A stretch of DNA of 64,000 nucleotides from an uncultured Bacteroides sp. (lineage in GTDB: Bacteria > Bacteroidota > Bacteroidia > Bacteroidales > Bacteroidaceae): NCBI RefSeq assembly GCF_905207245.1, contig NZ_CAJLKP010000004.1, positions 94,146-158,145 on the forward strand, given 5' to 3'. A program made the translations under genes and the position numbers. Under the pieces are notes generated by a model. The model was not told the DNA's origin. It ran no database searches and worked only from the letters and a program-made list of their open reading frames with translations. This document shows positions 27,921 through 36,733 of the stretch, one piece after another. The first letter of the stretch is position 1. Each line of letters starts with the position of its first letter.

Positions 27921-28005
27921 GCGATTAATGTTTCATTTTAATTGAAAATTAATTCTCAGATAAGCGTAATATAGCTGATTGCTTAATCTCTGGATTTTAC
28001 TTTTG
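27921..28005 (+). promoter_or_regulatory. PUL operator-like element and promoter of the GH71/99-to-GH3 unit
   Basis: It contains GCGATTAAT (27921-27929), the inverted repeat TTAATT-GAA-AATTAA (27938-27952), CAGATAAGCGT (27957-27967) and an exact -7 box TACTTTTG (27998-28005). Over about 50 bp it is nearly identical to 8084-8133 before susC, and the repeat-to-TTTG distance is the same 64 bp. Predicted transcription starts near 28012, about 58 nt before the GH71/99 ATG. Confidence 0.7.
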
Positions 28006-28069
28006 CAGCAAAGATTATCAGGTGGAATAGGTAGCAAGTTTTTAATAACAGATATAAAGATAATGCATT

Positions 28070-29362
28070 ATGAAGAATAAGTTATTCGTTACTTTGGGCA
28101 TCCTCGGCATGAGCATGTTGGCTTATGCCGGTCCCAAACACTCTCAGGAGACTTCTTATCCAAGTTACAAAGGATTGATTATGGCAGGATACCAAGGTTG
28201 GTTTCGCGGCCCGCAGGATGGAACCAATCAAGGCTATGGCCATTATGGCACCGGAAAGCAATTTGACGAGAAACATTGCACTATTGATGCATGGCCCGAT
28301 GTGAGTGAATATGAAAAGACCTATGAGACGCCTTTCCGGCATGCCGACGGAAGAAAGGCACGTGTATTCAGTTCAGCGGACAAGTCTACTGTCGACCTGC
28401 ACTTCAAGTGGATGAAGGAGTATGGCGTAGATGGGGTATTTGTGCAACGCTTTTTTAGCTACACTCGTGGAGACCAGCAAAACTCGGTACCGAACCGTAT
28501 TTTAGCGAATGCCTTGGAAGCGGCTTCAAAGTATGACCGCGCCATAGCTGTCATGTATGATTTGTCCGGGTTGAAAAAGTCAGGTGAAGATTGCTCCCTG
28601 ATTATGGAAGACTGGAAAAAGCTGGTAGACAATCAGAAGGTAACGAATCAGGCTGGGAAAAAGACTTATCTGCATCATAATGGAAAGCCCGTGGTAGCTA
28701 TATGGGGAGTTGGTTTTCCCGACCGCCCTTATAATATCAGGAACATCGGTTTAGACCGTTTGATTGACTTCTTGCAGAATGACCCTGTTTATGGTGGTTG
28801 CACGGTGATGTTGGGTGTTCCTACTTTCTGGCGTAATCTGGAGGCTGATTGTATCAATGATCCCTATCTGCATACAGTGATTAAGAAAGCGGATATAGTT
28901 CTGCCATGGACTGTCCAGCGTTTTTCTCCTTTGTTGCATAACGACATGGACCGCTTCCGTGACTTGGTGATTGAAGATATCCGTTGGTGTAAGGAGAATG
29001 GCGTAGATTATGTTCCTGCCGTAACTCCCGGATTCAGTTGGCACAATCTTAGCAAACTGGAATTCCCGGATGACGTGAAGCCTGTTGGCAGTATTCCCCG
29101 TCAGGGAGGACGTTTCTATTGGCAACAGCTTTCTACTGCAATGTTGGCGGGCGCCGAGATGATTTATGTGGCCATGTTTGATGAAGTGGACGAGGGAACC
29201 GCCATCTTTAAATGTACGGGAGACCATCCGGTTAGTGATGTGGCCAAGTTTATTGATATGGACGGACAGCCTTCCGACCATTATCTGTGGCTGACAGGCG
29301 AGGCTGCCCGCATGCTCAGGAAAGAGATTCCACTGACGTTTAAGATGCCCGTAAGAGAATAA
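28070..29362 (+). CDS. Secreted GH71/GH99-like glycoside hydrolase
   Basis: The protein has 430 residues with a signal peptide ending 'MLAYAGPK'. The pattern is that of the GH71/GH99-like TIM-barrel group: 'GLIMAGYQGWF' at the first strand, 'WMKEYGVDGVFVQRFF', 'GKPVVAIWGVGF', 'IRWCKENGVDYVPAVTPGFSWHN' and 'MIYVAMFDEVDEGTAIFK'. The acidic residues of 'MFDEVDEGT' are candidates for catalysis. Related families include endo-alpha-mannanases and alpha-1,3-glucanases, so the linkage is not assignable. It is the first gene of a five-gene unit, with the esterase gene beginning 3 bp after its stop. Confidence 0.8.
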   Translation: MKNKLFVTLGILGMSMLAYAGPKHSQETSYPSYKGLIMAGYQGWFRGPQDGTNQGYGHYGTGKQFDEKHCTIDAWPDVSEYEKTYETPFRHADGRKARVFSSADKSTVDLHFKWMKEYGVDGVFVQRFFSYTRGDQQNSVPNRILANALEAASKYDRAIAVMYDLSGLKKSGEDCSLIMEDWKKLVDNQKVTNQAGKKTYLHHNGKPVVAIWGVGFPDRPYNIRNIGLDRLIDFLQNDPVYGGCTVMLGVPTFWRNLEADCINDPYLHTVIKKADIVLPWTVQRFSPLLHNDMDRFRDLVIEDIRWCKENGVDYVPAVTPGFSWHNLSKLEFPDDVKPVGSIPRQGGRFYWQQLSTAMLAGAEMIYVAMFDEVDEGTAIFKCTGDHPVSDVAKFIDMDGQPSDHYLWLTGEAARMLRKEIPLTFKMPVRE

Positions 29363-29365
29363 CTA

Positions 29366-30763
29366 ATGAAACGATCTTGCTTTATAATAGTCCTGTTTGT
29401 ATCTTTCTTGCTTTGGGCGGGCGGGGTACAGGCACGAATAACATTACCGTCCTTTTTCTCGGATGGGATGGTGTTGCAACAACAAAGTTCGGTTGCTATT
29501 TGGGGAAACAGTGACCGGAAACAGCAAAAGGTTACTGTAAAGACTTCGTGGAATAACAAAAAATACACAGTAACGACGGATGAATCGGGTAGCTGGAAAG
29601 TAAAAGTAGAAACACCGGTATATGGTGGTCCCTACCATATTGAGATGAGTGACGGCGAGACGGTACGAATTAATGATGTATTGATTGGTGAGGTCTGGCT
29701 CTGTTCCGGTCAGTCTAATATGGATATGCGTGTAGGGGGGCGTTACAGCGATCCGGTGATGGGGGCGTTGGATGCGATTGTGACTTCAGGAAATCCCGGA
29801 ATACGTATGTTTACAGTAGCAAGCAAAATGACCTCCGAACCGTTGACTGATTGTAAAGGTGAGTGGCAGGAAGCCTCATCGGAGACTGTTCCCGAGTTTT
29901 CGGCTGCGGGATACTTTTTTGCACGTAAACTGAATCAGGTATTGGGTATTCCCGTGGGCATTATTCATGCCAGTTATGGAGGTTCACGGGTGGAAGCCTG
30001 GATGAGTAAAGAAGGTGTAGCGCCTTACAAAGACTTGCCGGATGTGCATAATGCTTCCATTCTCTATAATGGGATGTTGAGTCCTGTGGTCGGATATGGC
30101 ATTCGGGGATGTTTATGGTATCAGGGGGAAGCAAATGTGGATGCACCTGATTTATATACGCAGTTGTTTCCCTCATTGGTGAGCGACTGGCGTCAACAAT
30201 GGGGAATAGGGGAATTTCCCTTCTACTATGCCCAGATTGCTCCGTTCAATTATAATAAAGGAGAGGGGAAAGGCAAGAATTCGGCTTACCTGCGTGAAGC
30301 GCAAATGAAATGCCTTCATCTTATTCCTTCTTCGGGTATGGTTGTGCTGACGGATGTTGGCGATGACCGCACTATCCACCCTATGGAGAAAGAAATGGTG
30401 GGCAATCGGTTTGCTTATCTGGCCTTGGGGCGTACTTATGGTAAGAAGGGCTTTCCGGTAACGGGACCGTTGTATAAATCTATGCAGACGGAGGGTAACA
30501 AGATTATCTTGTCGTTTGATGAAATGGGCAAGGGACTGACTACTTATCGGCAACCCTTGAATGGCTTTGAAGTAGCCGGCGAGGATAGAGTATTTCATCC
30601 CGCCCATGCACGTTTTGGTAAAGATGCGCAAACGGTTATTGTCTCAAGCCCGGAAGTGGAACAACCTGTCGCGGTGCGCTATGCCTTTAAGGATTATGTA
30701 AAGGGTTGCCTTTATAATATGTCCGGCCTTCCGGCATCTTCATTCAGAACAGATAACTGGTAA
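29366..30763 (+). CDS. Secreted SASA-type carbohydrate acetylesterase (sialate O-acetylesterase family)
   Basis: The protein has 465 residues with a signal peptide ('LLWAGGVQARI'). It is an SGNH/SASA fold enzyme with nucleophile S117 in 'CSGQSNMDM', the oxyanion block 'GCLWYQGEANVDAPDLY' and the catalytic histidine H338 in 'DRTIHPME'. A beta-rich N-terminal domain precedes the catalytic part. Family members remove O-acetyl groups from sialic acids or from plant and bacterial polysaccharides. In this PUL it most likely deacetylates the substrate so that the lyase and hydrolases can act. It follows the GH71/99 gene by 3 bp and precedes the lyase by 12 bp. Confidence 0.85.
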   Translation: MKRSCFIIVLFVSFLLWAGGVQARITLPSFFSDGMVLQQQSSVAIWGNSDRKQQKVTVKTSWNNKKYTVTTDESGSWKVKVETPVYGGPYHIEMSDGETVRINDVLIGEVWLCSGQSNMDMRVGGRYSDPVMGALDAIVTSGNPGIRMFTVASKMTSEPLTDCKGEWQEASSETVPEFSAAGYFFARKLNQVLGIPVGIIHASYGGSRVEAWMSKEGVAPYKDLPDVHNASILYNGMLSPVVGYGIRGCLWYQGEANVDAPDLYTQLFPSLVSDWRQQWGIGEFPFYYAQIAPFNYNKGEGKGKNSAYLREAQMKCLHLIPSSGMVVLTDVGDDRTIHPMEKEMVGNRFAYLALGRTYGKKGFPVTGPLYKSMQTEGNKIILSFDEMGKGLTTYRQPLNGFEVAGEDRVFHPAHARFGKDAQTVIVSSPEVEQPVAVRYAFKDYVKGCLYNMSGLPASSFRTDNW

Positions 30764-30775
30764 TAAGGGAATATC

Positions 30776-33700
30776 ATGAAAAACAGAAGCGATTTATTTA
30801 AAATAGCTTGTGCCGTTCTGTTCCTTTGGGTAGGAGTAGCCGGGAAAAGCTGGGCACAAGAGACAAAGAAAAGTTATTGGAATCTGCGTACTCAATTGAT
30901 GCCTTTACGCTTGCCACCTCCGCCACCCGGCTATAAACCGGAGTATCTGGACTTGAATGGAGACGGGAAACCGGATGCTATTAAGTCTGTCACCCACAAC
31001 GATATACCCATCTTGTGGCTGGATGATGACGGCAATATGAAAGAAGGGGACCTGGAAGGTGATATGGTGAATGATTGCCTGTTGATTGACCGCAACAAAG
31101 ATGGCATTTATGGAGGTCAGGGCGACTTGATTATCGACTGGGTGGATACGGATGGAGACGGGAAGGCGGACATGCAGATTGTTGTAGAGTATCCGAAAGA
31201 ACGTACGGGAGAAGTATGGCCCAACGGGCATTACATGATTATGCTCGATTTGGATCATGACAATGTCTTCAATTATATCAACTGGAATAATTTTACCCTT
31301 CAGTGCTGGGATCGCAGTGGTTTGTCCGATTTCTATGAGGATTACAGTGGCCGTACGGCTTTCATGAAGATACATACTTCCACGTATGATATGAAGGATT
31401 TGCGCTTGAATTGGGAGAACCCTTTCCTGTTCTATGATCCGGATAAGGATAATAGGACAGAAATGGCTATCCGTTTATTGGATTCTCCGAAAATTCATGA
31501 TCCGAATGCCCCCTCTAACAGTTATGTGAACCGTCAGGTGGAAGGTCGCGTAGACTGGGTTTCGCTTGCTGTAGACATTGATAACGATAATACTACCGGT
31601 AATGAGTTTGACTTTGATTTCACTATTGGTTTCCAGGGGGAAGGATTCGATTATATGGATCAGGTTCACCCCATTAAAAACCTGCGTGGAATGCCGGAGG
31701 CTGATAAGTTCTTTATGGACCCCCGCTATCGCCAGTTGACGGAACTGATTTATCCCGACCACGACAGTGCACAGGAACTCATCTTCCAGCGTGGCAAATG
31801 GAACCGTATAAACTTTGTATATGATGAAGATGACGATTGCAACCGTTGGGAACGTGTAGAGTTCTATGATCCTAAGGATCCGTTTAAAGTAGGATGGAAT
31901 AAAGGTGGAATAGACAATAATAAACAGAGTGATGCTGCCGGTGACCGAGGTGAGTGGGACATGGATAATTCGGGTAATGCTCAACTCTATATCAGTCGTT
32001 TTGACGGTCGCCTGCACCTATATGGGGCGGAAACCGGAGTTTGGCGTATTGATCAGAATGCGGAATACTTCCAGGGATGGGACCGTATGTGGATGGACTT
32101 CCGCGACCCGAAGCGCTTTGCTACTGTACTTTATAGTGACCGTGACAACAATGGTTTCTTCGATCATATAGAATATGACCTCGATGGTGATACAAAGATG
32201 GAGACCGTGATTGACTTTAAAGAACTGGGTATTGACGACACCTGTGAGGTGATTGATATTTCAAAATTTACCTATAATGATTATGTAGCGTTAGGTAAAC
32301 GGATGTCGGAAGGTATCTGGAAGAATGCCGGACAAGCCGTTCAGGTGGCACGCCAATATGGAGTAGAGCCTCTTTGGTATGCTAAATGGATGCAAGCCTC
32401 CACTACTCGCGAGAAATATAACCGTGGTTACTGGTTGCAATTCTATTTATATAAGGATTTGGAGAATCTGTTTGTCCGGCAGGGAGATGCGGCGAAACTT
32501 CGTTTGTTGAATCAGGCTTATTATTCCGGTGATTGGTCAATTATAGCCAAGAAAGGCAACGAAGGTTTTTATTTCTTCTCTGATGAAGACGTTGTTGCTA
32601 TTCGCTCATCAGCAAAAACACAGTGGGGGAAGAAAATCATAGCCGATTTGGAACAGAAAGTGAAAGAAAGGCGCAAGCATCCGTTGGAAGTACCTAAAGA
32701 AGAAGGAGGACATTTTCATGATTACTTCTGTCCGGTACATAATCTGCAATTTACTTTCCGTTGGGATAAGCCTTTGGCACAATATTGCTCGGCTTGCGAT
32801 AAAGAGTGGATTGGAAACAATCGTTATGACTGGGCGTGGATTTATGAAGTACACATGCTGAACAGGGATTATATGTATCAGTGTATGTACCTTTATCTGG
32901 CCACCGGAAAACGACAATATGCTGATTATATCCGTACCATGTTATTGGATTATGCAGGTAAGTATGCCGGTTGGTTCGAGCATAATTCCGGCAGGAAAGC
33001 TACGGATCAACATAGTGGAAAAGCATTTGCTCAGAGTCTGGATGAAGCCAACTGGGCTACTAAAGTGGCAATGGCCTATATGGCTATTAAACCAGTTTTG
33101 TCGAAAGAGGAGGTCAAAGCGATAGAAGAAGGATATCTGCAACCTGCGGCTACTTTATTGTTGCATCGTCCGGCGGGGGCTAACTGGCAGATGTGGCATA
33201 ATAGTGGATTGGCTGCCTTAGGCATTGCTTTGGAAAATGACTCTATTGTCGATGTAGCAATCAATAAGGATAAGTATGGCTACCATTATCTGATTGGAAA
33301 ACATAAGAATAGTGATGGCTGGATAAATGAGGGTTCTCCCCATTATCATTATTATCCGTTGGAAGCTTTGCTGTTCACGGCTAATGCAGTAAAATGCCGG
33401 GGGATAAAACTGTTTGATAAGGATTTGCACGATATGTTTGTGGAACCGGTAAAGGGTACTTATCCCGATTTGTCTTTTCCGGCACATAGCGACGGATGGT
33501 ATGGAGCTAATCTACTTTCTCAGTCGGCACTGTACGAGATTGCTGATGCCCGTTATAATGACCCGTTGCTGAAACGGGTGTTGGAACTGACCTATGCACA
33601 GAAGAAACGTCTTGATCCGGAGGCTCTGTTGAACAACCAGACTATAAATGCATCAGATGAAGAAATGATTCAGCAAAGTTACTCATTTGATGCATCAGGA

Positions 33701-34432
33701 TTCTGCCTGTTGCGCAGTGATGCACGCACGGTAGTTCTGAAATTCGGTGGTGAAGGCATCGGGCATGGACATCCTGACAAGCTTTCCATCACAATTCATG
33801 ATGGCAAGAATGAACTGGTTTCCGACTTTGGAACTTCCGGTTATGGAGTTCCTGATTATCTGAAATGGTATAAACGCAGTCTGTCGCATAATACGGTGAC
33901 GGTGGATGCAAAAGATCAGAAGAGAAGTGTGGGCAAACTGTTGAAATTCACACCTCGTCCTGACGGTGGATATGCCGAAGCTGAAACGGTTACCGCTTAT
34001 CCGGGAGTTGATATGAAGCGTAGCCTGGATTTGAAAGGAACTCAGTTGCAAGATGTATATACTTGTATTTCCGATTCTTCTCATCTGTATGAGTATGTGA
34101 TTCTTTTCAATGAAAAACCTGTTTTAGAGGGGCAGCCGGTGGCAACAACACTCACGGGCAGTGAAGTGCATGAACGGATTCATAATACTTATTCTTATCC
34201 TTATCAACCGGGATTCACTTGCCGGACTCCGTCGGCTACTGTCCGCCTGAATGTATCTGAGGGAGAAGTAATGGAAGTGGTGTTGGGGGAAGCCTCGGGA
34301 ATACCCGCAAACCCGACCGTAAAAGACGGACCGGGGGCAGGAGATGTAGCGGTAAAGCCTTGCTATCCGTTGATTATCCGTACAAAAGGTAAGACGATGA
34401 AGGTAGAGGCTGATTGGAATCTTATACACTAA
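30776..34432 (+). CDS. Heparinase II/III-type polysaccharide lyase with calcium-loop-rich N-terminal region
   Basis: The protein has 1218 residues with a signal peptide ending 'KSWAQE' and then a proline run. Residues about 55-500 carry about ten Asp-rich loops of EF-hand/thrombospondin-3 type ('DLNGDGKPD' at 59-67, 'DTDGDGKAD', 'DLDHDN', 'DPDKDN', 'DIDNDN', 'DRDNNGF', 'DLDGDT'), so a calcium-binding beta structure is likely. The lyase half has an alpha/alpha toroid with 'WQMWHNSGLAALG' (about residue 807), 'GSPHYHYYPLEA' (about 853) and a beta-sandwich with 'GEGIGHGHPDKLSI' (about 995). These carry the usual Asn, Tyr/His and His of the active site. It should cleave uronic-acid polymer by beta-elimination. 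The N-terminal part is not standard for heparinase II/III lyases. Confidence 0.78.
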   Translation: MKNRSDLFKIACAVLFLWVGVAGKSWAQETKKSYWNLRTQLMPLRLPPPPPGYKPEYLDLNGDGKPDAIKSVTHNDIPILWLDDDGNMKEGDLEGDMVNDCLLIDRNKDGIYGGQGDLIIDWVDTDGDGKADMQIVVEYPKERTGEVWPNGHYMIMLDLDHDNVFNYINWNNFTLQCWDRSGLSDFYEDYSGRTAFMKIHTSTYDMKDLRLNWENPFLFYDPDKDNRTEMAIRLLDSPKIHDPNAPSNSYVNRQVEGRVDWVSLAVDIDNDNTTGNEFDFDFTIGFQGEGFDYMDQVHPIKNLRGMPEADKFFMDPRYRQLTELIYPDHDSAQELIFQRGKWNRINFVYDEDDDCNRWERVEFYDPKDPFKVGWNKGGIDNNKQSDAAGDRGEWDMDNSGNAQLYISRFDGRLHLYGAETGVWRIDQNAEYFQGWDRMWMDFRDPKRFATVLYSDRDNNGFFDHIEYDLDGDTKMETVIDFKELGIDDTCEVIDISKFTYNDYVALGKRMSEGIWKNAGQAVQVARQYGVEPLWYAKWMQASTTREKYNRGYWLQFYLYKDLENLFVRQGDAAKLRLLNQAYYSGDWSIIAKKGNEGFYFFSDEDVVAIRSSAKTQWGKKIIADLEQKVKERRKHPLEVPKEEGGHFHDYFCPVHNLQFTFRWDKPLAQYCSACDKEWIGNNRYDWAWIYEVHMLNRDYMYQCMYLYLATGKRQYADYIRTMLLDYAGKYAGWFEHNSGRKATDQHSGKAFAQSLDEANWATKVAMAYMAIKPVLSKEEVKAIEEGYLQPAATLLLHRPAGANWQMWHNSGLAALGIALENDSIVDVAINKDKYGYHYLIGKHKNSDGWINEGSPHYHYYPLEALLFTANAVKCRGIKLFDKDLHDMFVEPVKGTYPDLSFPAHSDGWYGANLLSQSALYEIADARYNDPLLKRVLELTYAQKKRLDPEALLNNQTINASDEEMIQQSYSFDASGFCLLRSDARTVVLKFGGEGIGHGHPDKLSITIHDGKNELVSDFGTSGYGVPDYLKWYKRSLSHNTVTVDAKDQKRSVGKLLKFTPRPDGGYAEAETVTAYPGVDMKRSLDLKGTQLQDVYTCISDSSHLYEYVILFNEKPVLEGQPVATTLTGSEVHERIHNTYSYPYQPGFTCRTPSATVRLNVSEGEVMEVVLGEASGIPANPTVKDGPGAGDVAVKPCYPLIIRTKGKTMKVEADWNLIH

Positions 34433-34464
34433 TAGAATCGTATAAAATATAAACTTATAATTTT

Positions 34465-36726
34465 ATGAAGAACAAACTCTGCATGCTGTTACTGGCTACG
34501 GGGATCGGATTGTTTTCTTGTACAGAAAAGGAACTTCCGGAAGAATATACCGATAGCGTAAATGTATTTATAGGAACCGGAGGACATGGACATACTTTTC
34601 CCGGTGCTACTTTACCTCATGGAATGGTACAGTTAAGTCCGGATACCCGTCTCTTTGGCTGGGATGCTTGTTCGGGCTATTATTATGACGACACTTCTAT
34701 CATGGGGTTCAGTCATACCCACCTTAGCGGAACCGGTATCGGCGATTATGGCGATATACTTTTTATGCCGATAGTAGGAGAGAAACCATTGATTGCCGGA
34801 ACGGCAGAAAATCCGGACGAAGGTTATCGTTCCCGTTTCTCGCATGAACGAGAGAGTGCCCGTCCGGGATATTATCAGGTTTTGTTGCAGGATGATTCCA
34901 TCAATGTGGAACTAACGGCTACTTTGCGTGCCGGACTGCATCGGTATACCTATCCCAAGTCAAGTGATGCCCGCCTGATTCTTGACATGGAACCCACCAT
35001 TCACGGACATCAGCACCCCGTTACTCAAATTCGTGTGGTGAACGACTCTACTGTAGCCGGAATGAAATATACGAAAGGCTGGGCTAAACATCATTATGTG
35101 TATTTCTATGCCGTATTTTCAAAGCCCTTTGACTATAAGTTGTATTCAGGAACCGAATACCAGCCGGATAGTATCTCTGTCACCGTCAATACGGCAAAAG
35201 TAGTGATGACTTTCAGAAATCTTGCTGCGGATGGACGTGTGTTGGCTAAAGTCGGCATTTCGAGTGTGGATGAAGAAGGTGCGAAGCGGAATATGGAAGC
35301 GGAAGTTCCGGATTGGAATTTTGAAAGAATAGCGCATCAGGCGAATACTGCCTGGAATGAAGCCTTAGGCAAGATTGATATTGAAACTTCGGACAATGAC
35401 AACTGTACTGTTTTCTATACTTCTTTGTATCATGCATTCATACAGCCGAGTCTGGCATCGGATGTAGACGGTCGTTATCGTACCATGGGGCATGAGATAA
35501 AGCAAGATACTTCTTATATCAATTATACGGTGTTCTCACTATGGGATACTTTCCGTGCGGCTCATCCGCTTTACACGATTGTAACGCCGGAACAGAATCA
35601 GGCATTTATCCGTTCGTTGCTTCGCAAATATGATGAGTCAGGTATTCTGCCTAAGTGGGAATTGGCTTCCAATGAAACCGGAACGATGATTGGTTATCAT
35701 GCTGTTTCTGTTATTGCAGACGCCATGATGAAGAAACAATGCGATTTTGATGTAAAGAAAGCATTGGAAGCCTGCATACGTTCTTCGGTATATGACACTA
35801 CCGGCATTACGCCTATGATGGATCGTCAGATACTGAACGGAAAAGTTATGCCGATTTCAATTAAGTATAAAAACGAATTGGGATATATTCCTTGTGATAA
35901 AGTGGGCGGTTCCGTTTCACAAGGTCTGGAGTTTGCTTATAATGACTGGCTGATTGCACAAATGATGAAGGAATATAACCGTAAAGACATGTATGATAAA
36001 TACATGAATTTATCTAAAGCCTACCGTGCTTATTTTGATCCGGAAACGAAGCTGATGCGTGGTAAGTTGAGTGATGGGAGCTGGATTACTCCTTTTGATC
36101 CTTCTTCTGTGCAACGTCCCAGTAATTATGTAGAGGGAAATGCCTGGCAATGGGCATGGTTTGTGCCACAGGACGTAGAAGGACTGATGGAACTGGTAGG
36201 CGGCAAAGAGGCATTTGAAGCACATCTGGATACGCTGTTTACCACAAGTTCCGAACTGACCGGTGATCCGAATGCGGCTGCCGATGTGACCGGGATGATC
36301 GGGCAATATGCACATGGCAACGAACCGAGCCATCATATTCCTTATCTTTATAATTATGCCGGTGCACCTCGCAAGACGCAAGCTTTGGTAGACCATATTC
36401 TTCGTACCCTTTATCATAACGATCCTAACGGACTCTCCGGAAATGAAGATGTAGGGCAAATGTCGGCTTGGTATGCACTCAGTTCTATGGGCTTCTATTC
36501 GTTCTGTCCGGGACGTCCGGTCTATGAAATTGGCCGTCCTTTGTTTGATAAGGTAATCATTCATTTGAGTAGCGGAAAAGATTTTGTGATCCGTACTAAG
36601 AATAATAGTGTAGAAAATAAGTATATTCGCTCCATGAAACTGAACGGTGAAGAATTGAGGGAACCGAGATTTTCTCATTTCGACCTGATGGAAGGTGGTG
36701 AACTTGTATTAGAAATGGAAAAATAG
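34465..36726 (+). CDS. GH92 family alpha-mannosidase, lipoprotein
   Basis: The protein has 753 residues with a lipobox cysteine at C19 ('GLFSCTEK'). Diagnostic GH92 blocks run throughout: 'VNVFIGTGGHGHTFPGATLPHGMVQLSPDTR', 'GFSHTHLSGTGIGDYGD', 'SLWDTFRAAHPLYT', 'WELASNETGTMIGYHA', 'GNEPSHHIPYLYNYAG' and 'GNEDVGQMSAWYALSSMGFY'. The family removes alpha-mannose by inversion with calcium. Most characterised members are exo-alpha-1,2-, 1,3- or 1,4-mannosidases. Linkage is not readable from sequence. It shows that mannose is probably part of the glycan. Gaps to neighbours are 32 bp and 7 bp, in keeping with one operon. Confidence 0.93.
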   Translation: MKNKLCMLLLATGIGLFSCTEKELPEEYTDSVNVFIGTGGHGHTFPGATLPHGMVQLSPDTRLFGWDACSGYYYDDTSIMGFSHTHLSGTGIGDYGDILFMPIVGEKPLIAGTAENPDEGYRSRFSHERESARPGYYQVLLQDDSINVELTATLRAGLHRYTYPKSSDARLILDMEPTIHGHQHPVTQIRVVNDSTVAGMKYTKGWAKHHYVYFYAVFSKPFDYKLYSGTEYQPDSISVTVNTAKVVMTFRNLAADGRVLAKVGISSVDEEGAKRNMEAEVPDWNFERIAHQANTAWNEALGKIDIETSDNDNCTVFYTSLYHAFIQPSLASDVDGRYRTMGHEIKQDTSYINYTVFSLWDTFRAAHPLYTIVTPEQNQAFIRSLLRKYDESGILPKWELASNETGTMIGYHAVSVIADAMMKKQCDFDVKKALEACIRSSVYDTTGITPMMDRQILNGKVMPISIKYKNELGYIPCDKVGGSVSQGLEFAYNDWLIAQMMKEYNRKDMYDKYMNLSKAYRAYFDPETKLMRGKLSDGSWITPFDPSSVQRPSNYVEGNAWQWAWFVPQDVEGLMELVGGKEAFEAHLDTLFTTSSELTGDPNAAADVTGMIGQYAHGNEPSHHIPYLYNYAGAPRKTQALVDHILRTLYHNDPNGLSGNEDVGQMSAWYALSSMGFYSFCPGRPVYEIGRPLFDKVIIHLSSGKDFVIRTKNNSVENKYIRSMKLNGEELREPRFSHFDLMEGGELVLEMEK

Positions 36727-36733
36727 AAATGCT

